Positions 27,990-36,387 of a stretch of 64,000 nt of DNA are shown here, piece after piece. The DNA is from Spirosomataceae bacterium TFI 002 (GTDB lineage Bacteria > Bacteroidota > Bacteroidia > Cytophagales > Spirosomataceae): positions 1,488,001 to 1,552,000 of the forward strand of contig LT907983.1 in assembly GCA_900230115.1 (NCBI GenBank), given 5' to 3'. The notes beneath the pieces were generated by a model. It saw only the letters and a program-made list of their open reading frames with translations, made no database searches and had not been told where the DNA came from. The stretch's first letter is position 1; the number at the start of each line of letters is the position of its first letter. The translations under genes were made by a program, and so were the position numbers.

Positions 27990-28931
27990 ATGAGAAATTT
28001 TAAGTTAGTAGTCTTATTCAGTTTAATTTTCAGCTTTTCTTATGGGCAGAAAACAGTAAAGCTTGATAAAAATATATTCTACGATGATGATGCTACTGGC
28101 ATCTTTGTTTTTGGAGATTGGGGAAGAGCAGGAGAATTTAAACAAAAGGAACTAGCCAATGCTATGGGTGCTGCAGCAACCAAATTTGAACCTGAGTTTA
28201 TCATATCCACCGGAGATAACTTTTATCCAAATGGTGTAGCTAGCGTTTCGGACCCACAATGGAAAGTGTCTTTTGAAGATGTCTATTCTGACCACTCGTT
28301 GAATATAAACTGGTTTGTGGTTTTGGGCAATCATGATTACAGAGGAAACATACAGGCAGAAATAGACTATACCAATATCAGTAGAAGGTGGAATATGCCA
28401 GAGAAGTACTACTCTTTTGAGCAGGAACTGGAAGATGGCAGCAAAGGGCTATTTGTTTTTGTGGATACGAACCCATTAAACGATGAATATTATGGCGAGG
28501 AAAAATATGCCGCAAAGGTTGCAGCTCAAGATACTATTGCTCAGATGCAATGGTTAAGAAAAACCTTGGCAGAATCAAATGCAGACTGGAAAATAGTGAC
28601 AGGCCACCACCCACTCTACACGGGTGGAAAAAGAATAGAAGATGAAAATTTCGTTAGAAACCACATGCTTCCAGTTTTGAAACAATTTAATGTAGATTTC
28701 TATTTAGCAGGTCATGAACACGATTTACAATATATTAAGCCAGCAGGTAAAACTCATCATATAGTTTCTGGTGCAGGTTCTGAGGTAAGACCAACAGGGA
28801 AGTTGGAAAGCACAGTTTTTGCCGAGTCAAGACAAGGTTTTGCTTACATAAGTTTAAAGAAAAACATTGCTCATCTTAGCTTCATAGACTACAAAGGAAA
28901 GTTGCTTTTTGAAACTAGCATCACCAAATAA
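27990..28931 (+). CDS. Secreted purple-acid-type metallophosphatase (TRAP-like)
   Basis: A 313-residue phosphomonoesterase of the calcineurin-like superfamily. A signal peptide (about 1-19, ending SYGQ) precedes a full set of metal motifs: GDWG (42-45), GDNFY (75-79, whose Tyr is the charge-transfer ligand of purple acid phosphatases), GNHD (113-116), TGHHPLY with metal His206, and GHEHD (241-245). This order and size match the tartrate-resistant acid phosphatase (type 5) group with an Fe/Zn or Fe/Fe centre. It would release phosphate from esters in the periplasm. It follows a TonB receptor and ends in a strong terminator. Substrate range is unknown. Confidence 0.9.
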   Translation: MRNFKLVVLFSLIFSFSYGQKTVKLDKNIFYDDDATGIFVFGDWGRAGEFKQKELANAMGAAATKFEPEFIISTGDNFYPNGVASVSDPQWKVSFEDVYSDHSLNINWFVVLGNHDYRGNIQAEIDYTNISRRWNMPEKYYSFEQELEDGSKGLFVFVDTNPLNDEYYGEEKYAAKVAAQDTIAQMQWLRKTLAESNADWKIVTGHHPLYTGGKRIEDENFVRNHMLPVLKQFNVDFYLAGHEHDLQYIKPAGKTHHIVSGAGSEVRPTGKLESTVFAESRQGFAYISLKKNIAHLSFIDYKGKLLFETSITK

Positions 28932-28958
28932 AGTAATCCCAAAATGCTATTATAAGTC

Positions 28959-28999
28959 CTAAAATCTCGATAGCCTACTATTGAGATTTTAGCTTTTTA
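28959..28999 (+). terminator. Intrinsic terminator after the phosphatase gene
   Basis: A long stem CTAAAATCTC / GAGATTTTAG, extended inward by ATAG / CTAT with one mismatch, is followed by CTTTTT. The T-tract lies on the plus-strand side, so it mainly serves the phosphatase gene and ends just before the converging hemB stop. Confidence 0.85.
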
Positions 29000-29004
29000 T
29001 ACAG

Positions 29005-29982
29005 TTAGCTCTTCAACAAAATAGCAGCTTCTTTTGCAAAATAAGTTAGGATAATATCAGCTCCAGCCCTCTTCATGCTTAATAGCGTCTCAAGCATTAC
29101 CTTTTCACCATCTATCCAGCCATTTGCAGCGGCAGCTTTTACCATTGCATATTCTCCCGATACATTGTAAGCAGCAATTGGTATTTCGAAATTTCCCTTC
29201 AGATCAGAAATTATATCAAGATAACTCAATGCAGGTTTCACCATGAGCATATCTGCACCTTCGTCAAAATCGATTTCAGCTTCCAACATAGCTTCCTTAC
29301 GATTTGCAGGGTTCATTTGGTAGGTTTTCTTATCTCCAAACTTAGGTGCCGAGTCCAAAGCATCTCTGAAAGGACCATAAAAAGCACTCGCATATTTGGC
29401 TGTATATGACATGATACTCACATCTTCGTATCCATATTCGTCTAGCGTTTCTCTTATATCGAGTACCCTGCCATCCATCATGTCTGACGGCCCTATGATA
29501 TCTGCACCAGCTTGAGCTTGCGAGAGTGCCATATTTGATAAAATATCCAATGAAGCATCATTTAAGATTTCGCCATCTTCTACTAAGCCGTCGTGTCCAT
29601 CGGAGCTATAAGGATCCATTGCCACGTCAGTCATAAGGACCAATTCGGGAAAATTCTTTTTGATTTTATGTAAAGCCTTGAGGTAAAGCGTCCCCTTTTT
29701 AGTGCTCTCGCTTGCTAATCTATCTTTTTTACTTTCTGGGTAGTTAGGAAAAAGGCATATAGATTTTATCCCAAGTTTTTGTACCTCCTCTATTTCTACC
29801 AACAATGTATCCAGCGAATATCTAAATATTCCGGGCATGGATGCGATTGCTTCTTTTTTGCCTTTACCTTCCATTACAAACATGGGGAATATGAAATCAT
29901 TGACCGACAAACTAAACTCCGCAACCATATCGCGAATGTTTGCCATTTTTCTATTTCTCCTTGGTCTTCTTATTAAATCCAT
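29005..29982 (-). CDS. hemB: Porphobilinogen synthase (delta-aminolevulinic acid dehydratase)
   Basis: A 325-residue cytosolic enzyme that joins two 5-aminolevulinate molecules into porphobilinogen in haem synthesis. The N-terminal RRPRRNRK arm, the first active-site lysine in SYTAKYASAFYGPFRDA and the Schiff-base lysine in LMVKPALSYLD are present. The metal loop reads DVAMDPYSSDGHDG, with Asp/Ala in place of the cysteines of zinc enzymes, so this is the Mg-dependent type. Length is normal. A TAnnTTTG element with a TTG upstream lies in front of it. It is the last gene of a minus-strand group with the LON-domain gene 36 bp upstream. Confidence 0.97.
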   Translation of the reverse strand: MDLIRRPRRNRKMANIRDMVAEFSLSVNDFIFPMFVMEGKGKKEAIASMPGIFRYSLDTLLVEIEEVQKLGIKSICLFPNYPESKKDRLASESTKKGTLYLKALHKIKKNFPELVLMTDVAMDPYSSDGHDGLVEDGEILNDASLDILSNMALSQAQAGADIIGPSDMMDGRVLDIRETLDEYGYEDVSIMSYTAKYASAFYGPFRDALDSAPKFGDKKTYQMNPANRKEAMLEAEIDFDEGADMLMVKPALSYLDIISDLKGNFEIPIAAYNVSGEYAMVKAAAANGWIDGEKVMLETLLSMKRAGADIILTYFAKEAAILLKS

Positions 29983-30002
29983 GTTGGTATTTTATTAAAG
30001 CC

Positions 30003-30010
30003 CAAAAATA
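30003..30010 (-). promoter_or_regulatory. -7 promoter element (TATTTTTG) for hemB
   Basis: On the minus strand TATTTTTG matches TAnnTTTG, 20 bp before the hemB ATG. A TTG (plus-strand CAA at 30028-30030) lies 17 bp further upstream, near the usual -33 spacing, so this is one of the better promoter candidates here. Confidence 0.55.
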
Positions 30011-30018
30011 GGCAAAAT

Positions 30019-30648
30019 CTAAAAGTCCAAGGGGTCTAGATTCTTAAAATGTCCATTTAGAGATATTTTTTCTTTGGTTCGCTCTATTTCACTCATAATA
30101 GGCAACACCTTTGCTAGGTGTTTTTTCAAATACTTCTGCCTTAGACCTTCAGTGGGCAACAGTAACAGTTTATATTCTTGTCGGATAGAAAGGCCTATTT
30201 TATGTGCAATTCGGTAACTAAATGGTTGAGGAATTGAAGAAGTATAATCGAACCTTTTTTGAAGATGAGAGTAAAATTGCTCCACCATTGAGAAAAGCTC
30301 ATTATCTATTTCTTCGCTTAAATCTTCGTGCTGCACATATGAAATTTCTCCTCCGGCATACAACTTTCCATCCATTGGGTTTTCAAAGTTCTCCAACTTG
30401 AAAGTTCTCACCCCAAGGGTACTGATATCCATTTCACCACCTTCATAAGTTTTCACCACTTTGCTAATAAGAACCTCAGTACCAAAAGGCATCAGCTTTT
30501 TATCAATGTAAGTAGGAATCCCAAAAGTGGAGTTCTGCTCCAAGCAATCATGGATGAGTTGCCTATATCTAGGTTCAAAAATATGGAGATTTAATTGCTC
30601 GTGAGGATAAGCAACCAAATTGAGTGGAAACATAGGTAAGTACAACAT
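30019..30648 (-). CDS. LON N-terminal substrate-binding domain protein
   Basis: A 209-residue cytosolic protein made mainly of one LON-like (PUA-type) N-terminal domain: it opens YLPMFPLNLVAYPHEQLNLHIFEPRYRQLI, where FPL, LHIFEPRYR and the later FGTEV are family hallmarks. It has no ATPase or Ser-Lys protease domain, so it is not a Lon protease. Stand-alone LON-domain proteins are common in bacteria and their role is unsettled, perhaps in substrate binding for proteolysis. It lies between the methyltransferase (24 bp) and hemB on the same strand. Confidence 0.88.
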   Translation of the reverse strand: MLYLPMFPLNLVAYPHEQLNLHIFEPRYRQLIHDCLEQNSTFGIPTYIDKKLMPFGTEVLISKVVKTYEGGEMDISTLGVRTFKLENFENPMDGKLYAGGEISYVQHEDLSEEIDNELFSMVEQFYSHLQKRFDYTSSIPQPFSYRIAHKIGLSIRQEYKLLLLPTEGLRQKYLKKHLAKVLPIMSEIERTKEKISLNGHFKNLDPLDF

Positions 30649-30672
30649 ATTAAGAGGAATTGTGGATTTAAA

Positions 30673-31287
30673 TCAATTTGTTGACTGACTTTGTTTACAG
30701 AAATTAATAAAAACTTCTACTCCCTGCCGAGGTGGAATAGAATTATAGCTCTCCTCCAATTTCACTATTTCAAACTTACTAGCAAACAAGGAGCGATATT
30801 CTTTCATATTCCCTCCAAAGGGTGGACCTCCTTCAAAATCACGATTGAAAAGCAGGCCTACAATTTTGCCTTTTGGGGCAAGTATTTCATACATTTTATT
30901 AACGTAAGCAGTTCTTAGACTTGGGTCTAAAGCACAGAAAAATGTTTGCTCTATAACAAGATCAAAGGTATCTGTCAAATTAAAAAAGTCTAAATGAAAT
31001 ACTTTACAAAAACCTAAATCAATATAAGAAGCAAGCTCTTTTTGTAGCTTTTCTACCAATACTTTAGAAATATCAACGAGGGTGACATTCGTAAAACCAT
31101 TTTCTAGTAAAAACTTTGCTTCGTGGGCATTTCCACACCCAGGGATGAGTATACGTTGACCTTTATTTTCAATTTGCTCACAGTATGTTTTTATTGGAGT
31201 AGAAGGTGCACCTATGTCCCAGCCAATTTGATTTGCTTCGTAACGCTGAGACCAATAAGTATCATTGAGTTTGTTTGTCATTTCCAT
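30673..31287 (-). CDS. TPMT-family SAM-dependent methyltransferase
   Basis: A 204-residue class I methyltransferase. The N-terminal segment YWSQRYEANQIGWDIGAPS is typical of the thiopurine S-methyltransferase family, followed by the SAM site RILIPGCGNAHEAKFL and acidic VTLVDIS. The EQTFFCALDP segment after motif III and a C-terminal PPRQGVEVF also fit the family. Bacterial members methylate thiols, selenium/tellurium compounds or halides. The exact substrate cannot be told here. Start ATGs occur at 31287 and 31281. It is first in a minus-strand group that runs on to the LON-domain gene and hemB. Confidence 0.85.
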   Translation of the reverse strand: MEMTNKLNDTYWSQRYEANQIGWDIGAPSTPIKTYCEQIENKGQRILIPGCGNAHEAKFLLENGFTNVTLVDISKVLVEKLQKELASYIDLGFCKVFHLDFFNLTDTFDLVIEQTFFCALDPSLRTAYVNKMYEILAPKGKIVGLLFNRDFEGGPPFGGNMKEYRSLFASKFEIVKLEESYNSIPPRQGVEVFINFCKQSQSTN

Positions 31288-31386
31288 AAAATTAAGCCTC
31301 TACACCTGAGCTGTAAAGGAGGTGGCTCCTGTTCGTTAAGCTTATACAATGAGCATTTGCTTAAATATTTAAGGTTAAAAAGTTTC

Positions 31387-31887
31387 TCAATAAACCTTCT
31401 CCCCTTTATCAAGCCAAATACCCCAAGTCTTGCTATAGGCATGCACTTTATTTGTAGCTTTTCCTTGGCTGTCATAGACTTGGTTACCCTGATTTACCCA
31501 TTCAAAAATACTCCCGTATAGGTTTTGAACATTTTTGTAACCAAGTGCCTGTAGCTTCTCACCTATTTTCTCACTCCTGACTCCAATGCTACAATAAATC
31601 ACTATGGGTTGATCTTTTGAAATGCCCTTTAGTTTACTTTCATCAAATGTTTCGTAGCCAATCCATTTGGCGTTTTTGAGATGCGAAACATTGTATTCAT
31701 TTAGCTCTCGTGCGTCGAGTATTGTGTATTGATTTAAATCTTTTTTAGACAAATCCTGCACCGAAATAGTCGGTACTGACTCGTTGAGCATGTTTCGCAG
31801 TAAAATATCAAACGATTTTTTTTTAACCTGTGCGAAACCTAAACTTGAATAAAAAAACAAACCGACCATTAAAATTGTTCTTGTCAT
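31387..31887 (-). CDS. Secreted rhodanese-like protein
   Basis: A 166-residue periplasmic protein. ATG at 31887 is taken as the start because the frame further upstream begins only with TTG. The signal peptide ends GFAQ. A single rhodanese domain (about 45-160) has the conserved YTILDAREL, YNVSHLKNAKWIG and the active loop YCSIGVRS with the catalytic Cys. The CSIGVRS loop is normal length for sulfur transferases. It may move sulfane sulfur or act in redox chemistry in the periplasm. A 99-bp gap separates it from the methyltransferase downstream. Confidence 0.88.
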   Translation of the reverse strand: MTRTILMVGLFFYSSLGFAQVKKKSFDILLRNMLNESVPTISVQDLSKKDLNQYTILDARELNEYNVSHLKNAKWIGYETFDESKLKGISKDQPIVIYCSIGVRSEKIGEKLQALGYKNVQNLYGSIFEWVNQGNQVYDSQGKATNKVHAYSKTWGIWLDKGEKVY

Positions 31888-31969
31888 TGTTTCCAAAACA
31901 TTAATTGGGATATTTTCATTCCATCCAATAAGTTCTTACATAAGTATGAAAAAGGTATTGGTTTATTTC

Positions 31970-31977
31970 TAAATTTG
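31970..31977 (+). promoter_or_regulatory. -7 promoter element (TAAATTTG) for the acylase gene
   Basis: TAAATTTG matches TAnnTTTG, 23 bp before the ATG at 32001, in the divergent region between the rhodanese and acylase genes. Confidence 0.5.
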
Positions 31978-32000
31978 TATGTATCAACACTAAACCTATA

Positions 32001-34448
32001 ATGAAATTTGTAAAAGCGATTATCCCGCTTGTTATAAGTGCCTTTCTGGTACTTTTCCTTAATAGCTCTTGGGGTACAATCCCACCACTTGCTAAATTAT
32101 TTAGTCCTTTTTATGGCTTTTTGCAGAACACCGAACGCGGTGCAAGTCTTGAAAACAAGTCCCTAGAATTGGATGGAATAACAGGCAAAGTTACCGTTAA
32201 ATGGGATGAAAATCATGTTCCACACATATTTGCAGAAAACGATGAGGACCTTTATTTTGCTCAAGGGTATGTCATTGCGAGTGATAGACTTTGGCAAATG
32301 GAATTTTACACATTAGTTGCTGCAGGAAGACTGACAGAGGTTGTAGGCGAGAGAGCTTTGGCGTATGACCAATACAATCGTAGCTTAGGAATGGCAAAAG
32401 CTGCAAAACAAATTTCAGAAAACTTGCAAAATGACCCTGACAGCTGGAAAGTTTTAACAGCATATAGTGCAGGGGTAAATCAGCTCATCAAAGATAGGGA
32501 ATGCCAAAAACTTAGTGTTGAATACAAGTTTTTGAACTACAAACCCGAGCAATGGTCTCCATACAAAACGATTCTTATGCTCATGAACATGAGAAAAGAC
32601 CTATCTGGTCGTAGTTATGACAGCAGAATGACGACCATCGCTCAGAAATATGGCCTTGAAACTGTTGCCGACCTTTTCCCAAATTATCCAGCCGACGAAT
32701 CACCAATTATTCCAGCCGGAACACCTTGGAATTTCACACCAGTTGCAATACCTGCAGTGCCAGATGAAGTGCTTGCTTTCACAGATTCTGAAAATGCTCT
32801 TGCTATGCTTCCCGAGCCCAACAAAGGCATAGGTAGTAATAACTGGGCTGTAAGCGGAAGTAAGTCAGCAAGTGGTTTACCAATATTGTCCAATGATCCG
32901 CACTTGGGTTTGTCGCTACCTTCTATTTGGTACCAAATGCAACTATCCTCACCATCTGTAAATGTTTACGGAAGCTGCTTACCAGGTACACCGGGAGTTA
33001 CGATTGGTTTCAATAAAGATATCGCATGGGGCGTAACCAATGTAGGTTCAGATGTAATGGACTATTACAAAATCAAATTTAAAGACAACACCAAGAGCGA
33101 GTATTTTCACGATGGAAAATGGAAACCTGTTGCCAAAAGAATTGAAACTTATAGAATTAAAGGAGGAAAAGCAGTTGTAGATACTGTACTAGAAACACAT
33201 CACGGACCCATTATTTATGACGAATCAAAGGAAAGCAACTTCTCAGATATGGCTCCTGCGGGATATGCCATGCGTTGGGTTGCTTTAGATACTGATGGCT
33301 CCGATCTTATGACATTTCATAAGTTGAACCGAGCTAAAAATTACGCCGACTATCAAGAAGCACTTACATACTATACTTGTCCAGCTCAGAACTTCGTTTT
33401 TGCCAGTAATCAAAACGACATAGCAATTACTCCAAACGGTAAATTCCCTGTTAAATGGGAAGGCCAAGGAAAGTTTTTGCTAGATGGAACAAGAGCAGAT
33501 CACGATTGGCAAGGGTTTATACCCAAGGACCAAAACCCTACTGTTAAAAATCCAGCTAGAGGGTTTGTGAGTTCGGCCAACCAGTTCTCTACAGATCCTA
33601 CCTACCCTTACTATATGGACTGGAGATTTGCAGACCCTTATCGTGGTCAGAGAATAAATGAGAGACTAACTCAAATGCAAAATGCCAATATAGATAGCCT
33701 ACGTAGTGTCCAAAATGACAACTATAACATGGCCGCTAGAGAATTTATTCCTTTCTTTTTAGAAAACGTAATTCCAAATGACAAGAATAAAGCCGCTTTG
33801 GGCATTATAAAGAAGTGGGATTTCAGAAATGAAGCTGACGCAGTTGGTGCCACTATATTTGAGGAATGGATGGATCTTTTCATGTTCTTCACATGGAATG
33901 ATGATTTGCCGAAAGATAAAAACATGATGTATCCTACGGAAGATCGTACTTACGAAATGTTGAAAAATTCACCTAATTCAAAGTGGTGGGATGATATTTC
34001 AACTCAAGACAAATTAGAAAGTGCAAAAGATATCATTAACAAAAGCTTCATTGCTTCTATTGACTCTCTTACTCTTCATAATGGTCCTTTAAGTCCAGAT
34101 ACATGGGCTTGGGAGAAAATTAAAAGTACTGATGTAAAACACCTTGTTCCTGCCTTTACTTCATTTAGTCGAATGGATTTGAACAATGGCGGCGGATGGC
34201 GAATTGTAAATGCAACTACAGCTAAAACAGGGCCGTCTTGGAGAATGATTGTCGCTTTGGATAAAGATTGGCCTCAGGCTTATGGACTATACCCTGGTGG
34301 ACAGTCGGGTAACCCTGGTAGTAAGTTTTATGATAACATGGTCGACAAATGGACTGCTGGAGAACTCAACGAACTTCTATTTATGAAAAACGTAGAAGAC
34401 ACCAAAGACAGAATTTCTACCACATGGACTATTAACCCTAAGAAATAA
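32001..34448 (+). CDS. Penicillin-acylase-type Ntn hydrolase
   Basis: An 815-residue periplasmic amidase of the penicillin G/N-acyl-homoserine-lactone acylase family. An N-terminal hydrophobic signal (about 5-25) precedes the alpha-chain region, then a spacer and the autocatalytic processing site with the new N-terminal Ser279 in GSNNWAVSG. The beta-chain follows with SNDPHLGLSLPSIWYQMQL and GVTIGFNKDIAWGVTN, both family hallmarks, and an Asn in the late segment. Members cleave acyl side chains from beta-lactams, quorum-sensing lactones or lipids. The substrate here is unknown. A small membrane protein gene starts 4 bp after the stop. Confidence 0.92.
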   Translation: MKFVKAIIPLVISAFLVLFLNSSWGTIPPLAKLFSPFYGFLQNTERGASLENKSLELDGITGKVTVKWDENHVPHIFAENDEDLYFAQGYVIASDRLWQMEFYTLVAAGRLTEVVGERALAYDQYNRSLGMAKAAKQISENLQNDPDSWKVLTAYSAGVNQLIKDRECQKLSVEYKFLNYKPEQWSPYKTILMLMNMRKDLSGRSYDSRMTTIAQKYGLETVADLFPNYPADESPIIPAGTPWNFTPVAIPAVPDEVLAFTDSENALAMLPEPNKGIGSNNWAVSGSKSASGLPILSNDPHLGLSLPSIWYQMQLSSPSVNVYGSCLPGTPGVTIGFNKDIAWGVTNVGSDVMDYYKIKFKDNTKSEYFHDGKWKPVAKRIETYRIKGGKAVVDTVLETHHGPIIYDESKESNFSDMAPAGYAMRWVALDTDGSDLMTFHKLNRAKNYADYQEALTYYTCPAQNFVFASNQNDIAITPNGKFPVKWEGQGKFLLDGTRADHDWQGFIPKDQNPTVKNPARGFVSSANQFSTDPTYPYYMDWRFADPYRGQRINERLTQMQNANIDSLRSVQNDNYNMAAREFIPFFLENVIPNDKNKAALGIIKKWDFRNEADAVGATIFEEWMDLFMFFTWNDDLPKDKNMMYPTEDRTYEMLKNSPNSKWWDDISTQDKLESAKDIINKSFIASIDSLTLHNGPLSPDTWAWEKIKSTDVKHLVPAFTSFSRMDLNNGGGWRIVNATTAKTGPSWRMIVALDKDWPQAYGLYPGGQSGNPGSKFYDNMVDKWTAGELNELLFMKNVEDTKDRISTTWTINPKK

Positions 34449-34452
34449 TATT

Positions 34453-34815
34453 ATGCTTTATATACTCATCATTATTTTCGGAGCAATTACCTCACTTTTT
34501 GGTCATTGGTGGCTCATTATTCTTGTATGTATGCTACTAAGCTACCGTTATGCCAAATCGGCAAAGCATGCTTTTGCTATTTCGTCTGCGGCTGTAATTA
34601 GCCTTTGGGTAGGTTATGCAGCATATCTTCACCTTACATCTGAAGTAGACATGGTTCAAAAAATTGCCACATTATTCACTGCGAATGCTCCAGCACTTGC
34701 TAAGATTCCAGCTACGGGGCTAATATTCACCATTATAAGCCTTATTGCTGGACTTATTGGCGGTTTTGGAGGACTAAGTGGTTACTCTCTAAAAAGTCTT
34801 GATCTTCAAGCATAA
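34453..34815 (+). CDS. Small membrane protein, function unknown
   Basis: A 120-residue protein with about four hydrophobic helices (roughly 2-30 as two close spans, 40-60, and 85-110). A Gly-rich segment GLIGGFGGLSGYSLKSL ends it. No enzymatic motif is seen. It starts 4 bp after the acylase stop, so the two are in one transcript. I do not recognise the family. It could be an accessory to the acylase or simply a downstream neighbour. Confidence 0.75.
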   Translation: MLYILIIIFGAITSLFGHWWLIILVCMLLSYRYAKSAKHAFAISSAAVISLWVGYAAYLHLTSEVDMVQKIATLFTANAPALAKIPATGLIFTIISLIAGLIGGFGGLSGYSLKSLDLQA

Positions 34816-34834
34816 AAGAAAGAATCAAATAAAC

Positions 34835-34842
34835 TATATTTG
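34835..34842 (+). promoter_or_regulatory. -7 promoter element (TATATTTG) for the Skp-like gene
   Basis: TATATTTG matches TAnnTTTG, 37 bp before the ATG at 34880. Confidence 0.55.
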
Positions 34843-34879
34843 CACCCAATTTTATATTTCAAATCAATAATAAACCTTA

Positions 34880-35470
34880 ATGAAGCAATTATTAATCTTG
34901 GCGTTCGCAGCCATCACATTTGCGGCTTGTAACAAAGAAGGAGCGTCAAGTAGCTCAACTCAAACTGCTGGTAGAATTGTCTACGTAAATACTGATACAC
35001 TTTTGAACAACTACGAATACTACAAAGACGTAGTTAAGGAATTCGAAAACAAGCGTTTTGCACTTGAAAACGAACTTCAAAAGAAAGGACAATCATTCCA
35101 AAACGAAGTAGCATTGTTCCAGAAAAGAGCTCAAGCAGGTGGAATGTCTCAGTCTCAAGCTGAAACTACTCAAATGCAATTGCAAAAGAAAGAGCAAGAT
35201 ATCATGATGTATCGTGACAATGCAGCAGCATCTTTAGGTCAAGAACAAGCAGCTAAAACAGACGAAATGCTAAGCAATATTCAAGACTATCTTGGAAAAT
35301 ATAACGCTGGTGATAAGTATGACATGGTTATTGGATACTCTAAAGGTGGTGGCGTATTGTACGCAAAAGAAGACCTCGATATTACTGCAGACGTATTGAA
35401 AGGATTGAACGAAGAATACGTAGCTAAGAAAGGAAAGTCTAGCACTCCAAGCGACAGTACTTCTAAGTAA
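34880..35470 (+). CDS. OmpH/Skp-like periplasmic chaperone lipoprotein
   Basis: A 196-residue lipoprotein with lipobox TFAAC (Cys17), a Ser/Thr linker, then the OmpH/Skp fold: a short beta segment RIVYVNTDTLLNNYEYYKDV, a long Gln/Lys/Glu-rich coiled-coil (about 50-135) and a closing strand YDMVIGYSKGGGVLYA with the DITADVLKGLNEEY end. Skp-type chaperones hold unfolded outer-membrane proteins in the periplasm. Unlike E. coli Skp it is lipid-anchored and not next to bamA. An outer-membrane barrel gene follows after its terminator. Confidence 0.9.
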   Translation: MKQLLILAFAAITFAACNKEGASSSSTQTAGRIVYVNTDTLLNNYEYYKDVVKEFENKRFALENELQKKGQSFQNEVALFQKRAQAGGMSQSQAETTQMQLQKKEQDIMMYRDNAAASLGQEQAAKTDEMLSNIQDYLGKYNAGDKYDMVIGYSKGGGVLYAKEDLDITADVLKGLNEEYVAKKGKSSTPSDSTSK

Positions 35471-35492
35471 TTAGCAAATTCAAGAATATTAC

Positions 35493-35527
35493 AAAAAGCC
35501 CTTTTCGTTACAGAAAAGGGCTTTTTT
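35493..35527 (+). terminator. Intrinsic terminator after the Skp-like gene
   Basis: Stem AAAAGCCCTTTTC / GAAAAGGGCTTTT (with loop GTTACA region) followed by T residues, 22 bp after the stop codon. Confidence 0.9.
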
Positions 35528-35617
35528 ATTTGCTTAACGTCTCCTTAACAGCTTGAACATATACTTTGAACCTTGCAATTGCATCTAATAATTGTAAACA
35601 AAGAAATACTTACAATT

Positions 35618-36292
35618 ATGAAACTACATTCAATTACCTTAGGACTATTACTACTATCAATTACCAGTTTTGCTCAAAATAGCATTGGATTTCGTGGAGC
35701 TTTCAATGCTTCAAACGTTACGAAGTTTGACCTTATAGAAAATATTACTCCTGAATTTAAATTACAACCTGCAGGATCTGGAGCAGTTTTTATTGAAATA
35801 CCCCTAAGTCCAAAATTCTCAATTCAACCTGAGTTGGTTTATATCCAAAAAGGTTTCAATATAAGTGAAGGACTTAAAGCCGGTGGTGAATTTTTGGGTG
35901 TCGATATTCCTATCAATGGCAAAGTGAGTTTTAGAACGAATTATGTCGAAATCCCTTTACTCGCCAAGGTTCATTTAGGACCGAAAGATGCAACTCATGG
36001 ATACTTAATGGCTGGGCCCTCTGTTGGTTATATGGCTGATGCTAATATGAGAATAAAGGTTCTAAATATATTTCCCCTAAACACCAACTTGAGCAACGAC
36101 TTATTCAAGCCAATTGAGCTAAGTGGTATTTTTGCTGCGGGTTTTGAAGTACCAATGACCGAAAAACTTACTGCCTTTGCCGAAGCTCGTTACCAACATG
36201 GATTTAGTAGAATACTTGATACTCCTGTAGTACAGCTAGATGTTCGTAACAGAACCATAGGTGGCGGAATAGGCTTGAAGTTTAGTATTTGA
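35618..36292 (+). CDS. Outer-membrane beta-barrel protein (porin-like)
   Basis: A 224-residue predicted barrel. ATG at 35618 is chosen because the frame upstream offers only a TTG and because a signal peptide (ending SFAQ) starts there. Alternating hydrophobic strands follow from NSIGFRGAFNASNV to the C-terminal GGGIGLKFSI, as in the outer-membrane protein beta-barrel (OmpW/PorT-like) group common in Bacteroidota. The segment FSIQPELVYIQKG is typical. Function unknown. It is a single-gene unit between two terminators. Confidence 0.88.
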   Translation: MKLHSITLGLLLLSITSFAQNSIGFRGAFNASNVTKFDLIENITPEFKLQPAGSGAVFIEIPLSPKFSIQPELVYIQKGFNISEGLKAGGEFLGVDIPINGKVSFRTNYVEIPLLAKVHLGPKDATHGYLMAGPSVGYMADANMRIKVLNIFPLNTNLSNDLFKPIELSGIFAAGFEVPMTEKLTAFAEARYQHGFSRILDTPVVQLDVRNRTIGGGIGLKFSI

Positions 36293-36309
36293 TTTCTACC
36301 AAATAGTTT

Positions 36310-36347
36310 AACATAGTCTCAAAGACCTTTTGAGACTATGTTTTATT
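36310..36347 (+). terminator. Intrinsic terminator after the outer-membrane barrel gene
   Basis: A perfect 14-bp stem AACATAGTCTCAAA / TTTGAGACTATGTT with a GACC loop, followed by TTATT. It separates this gene from the converging ABC permease gene and may act weakly in both directions. Confidence 0.88.
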
Positions 36348-36387
36348 CTAAAAGATCAAAAAAAATTACTGACATTCTCCACTTTTA

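Noticed and set aside
31123-31521. A 132-codon plus-strand open frame spanning the gap between the methyltransferase and rhodanese genes.
   Set aside because: It is mostly antisense to both genes, with Cys/Phe-rich composition and no recognisable family.
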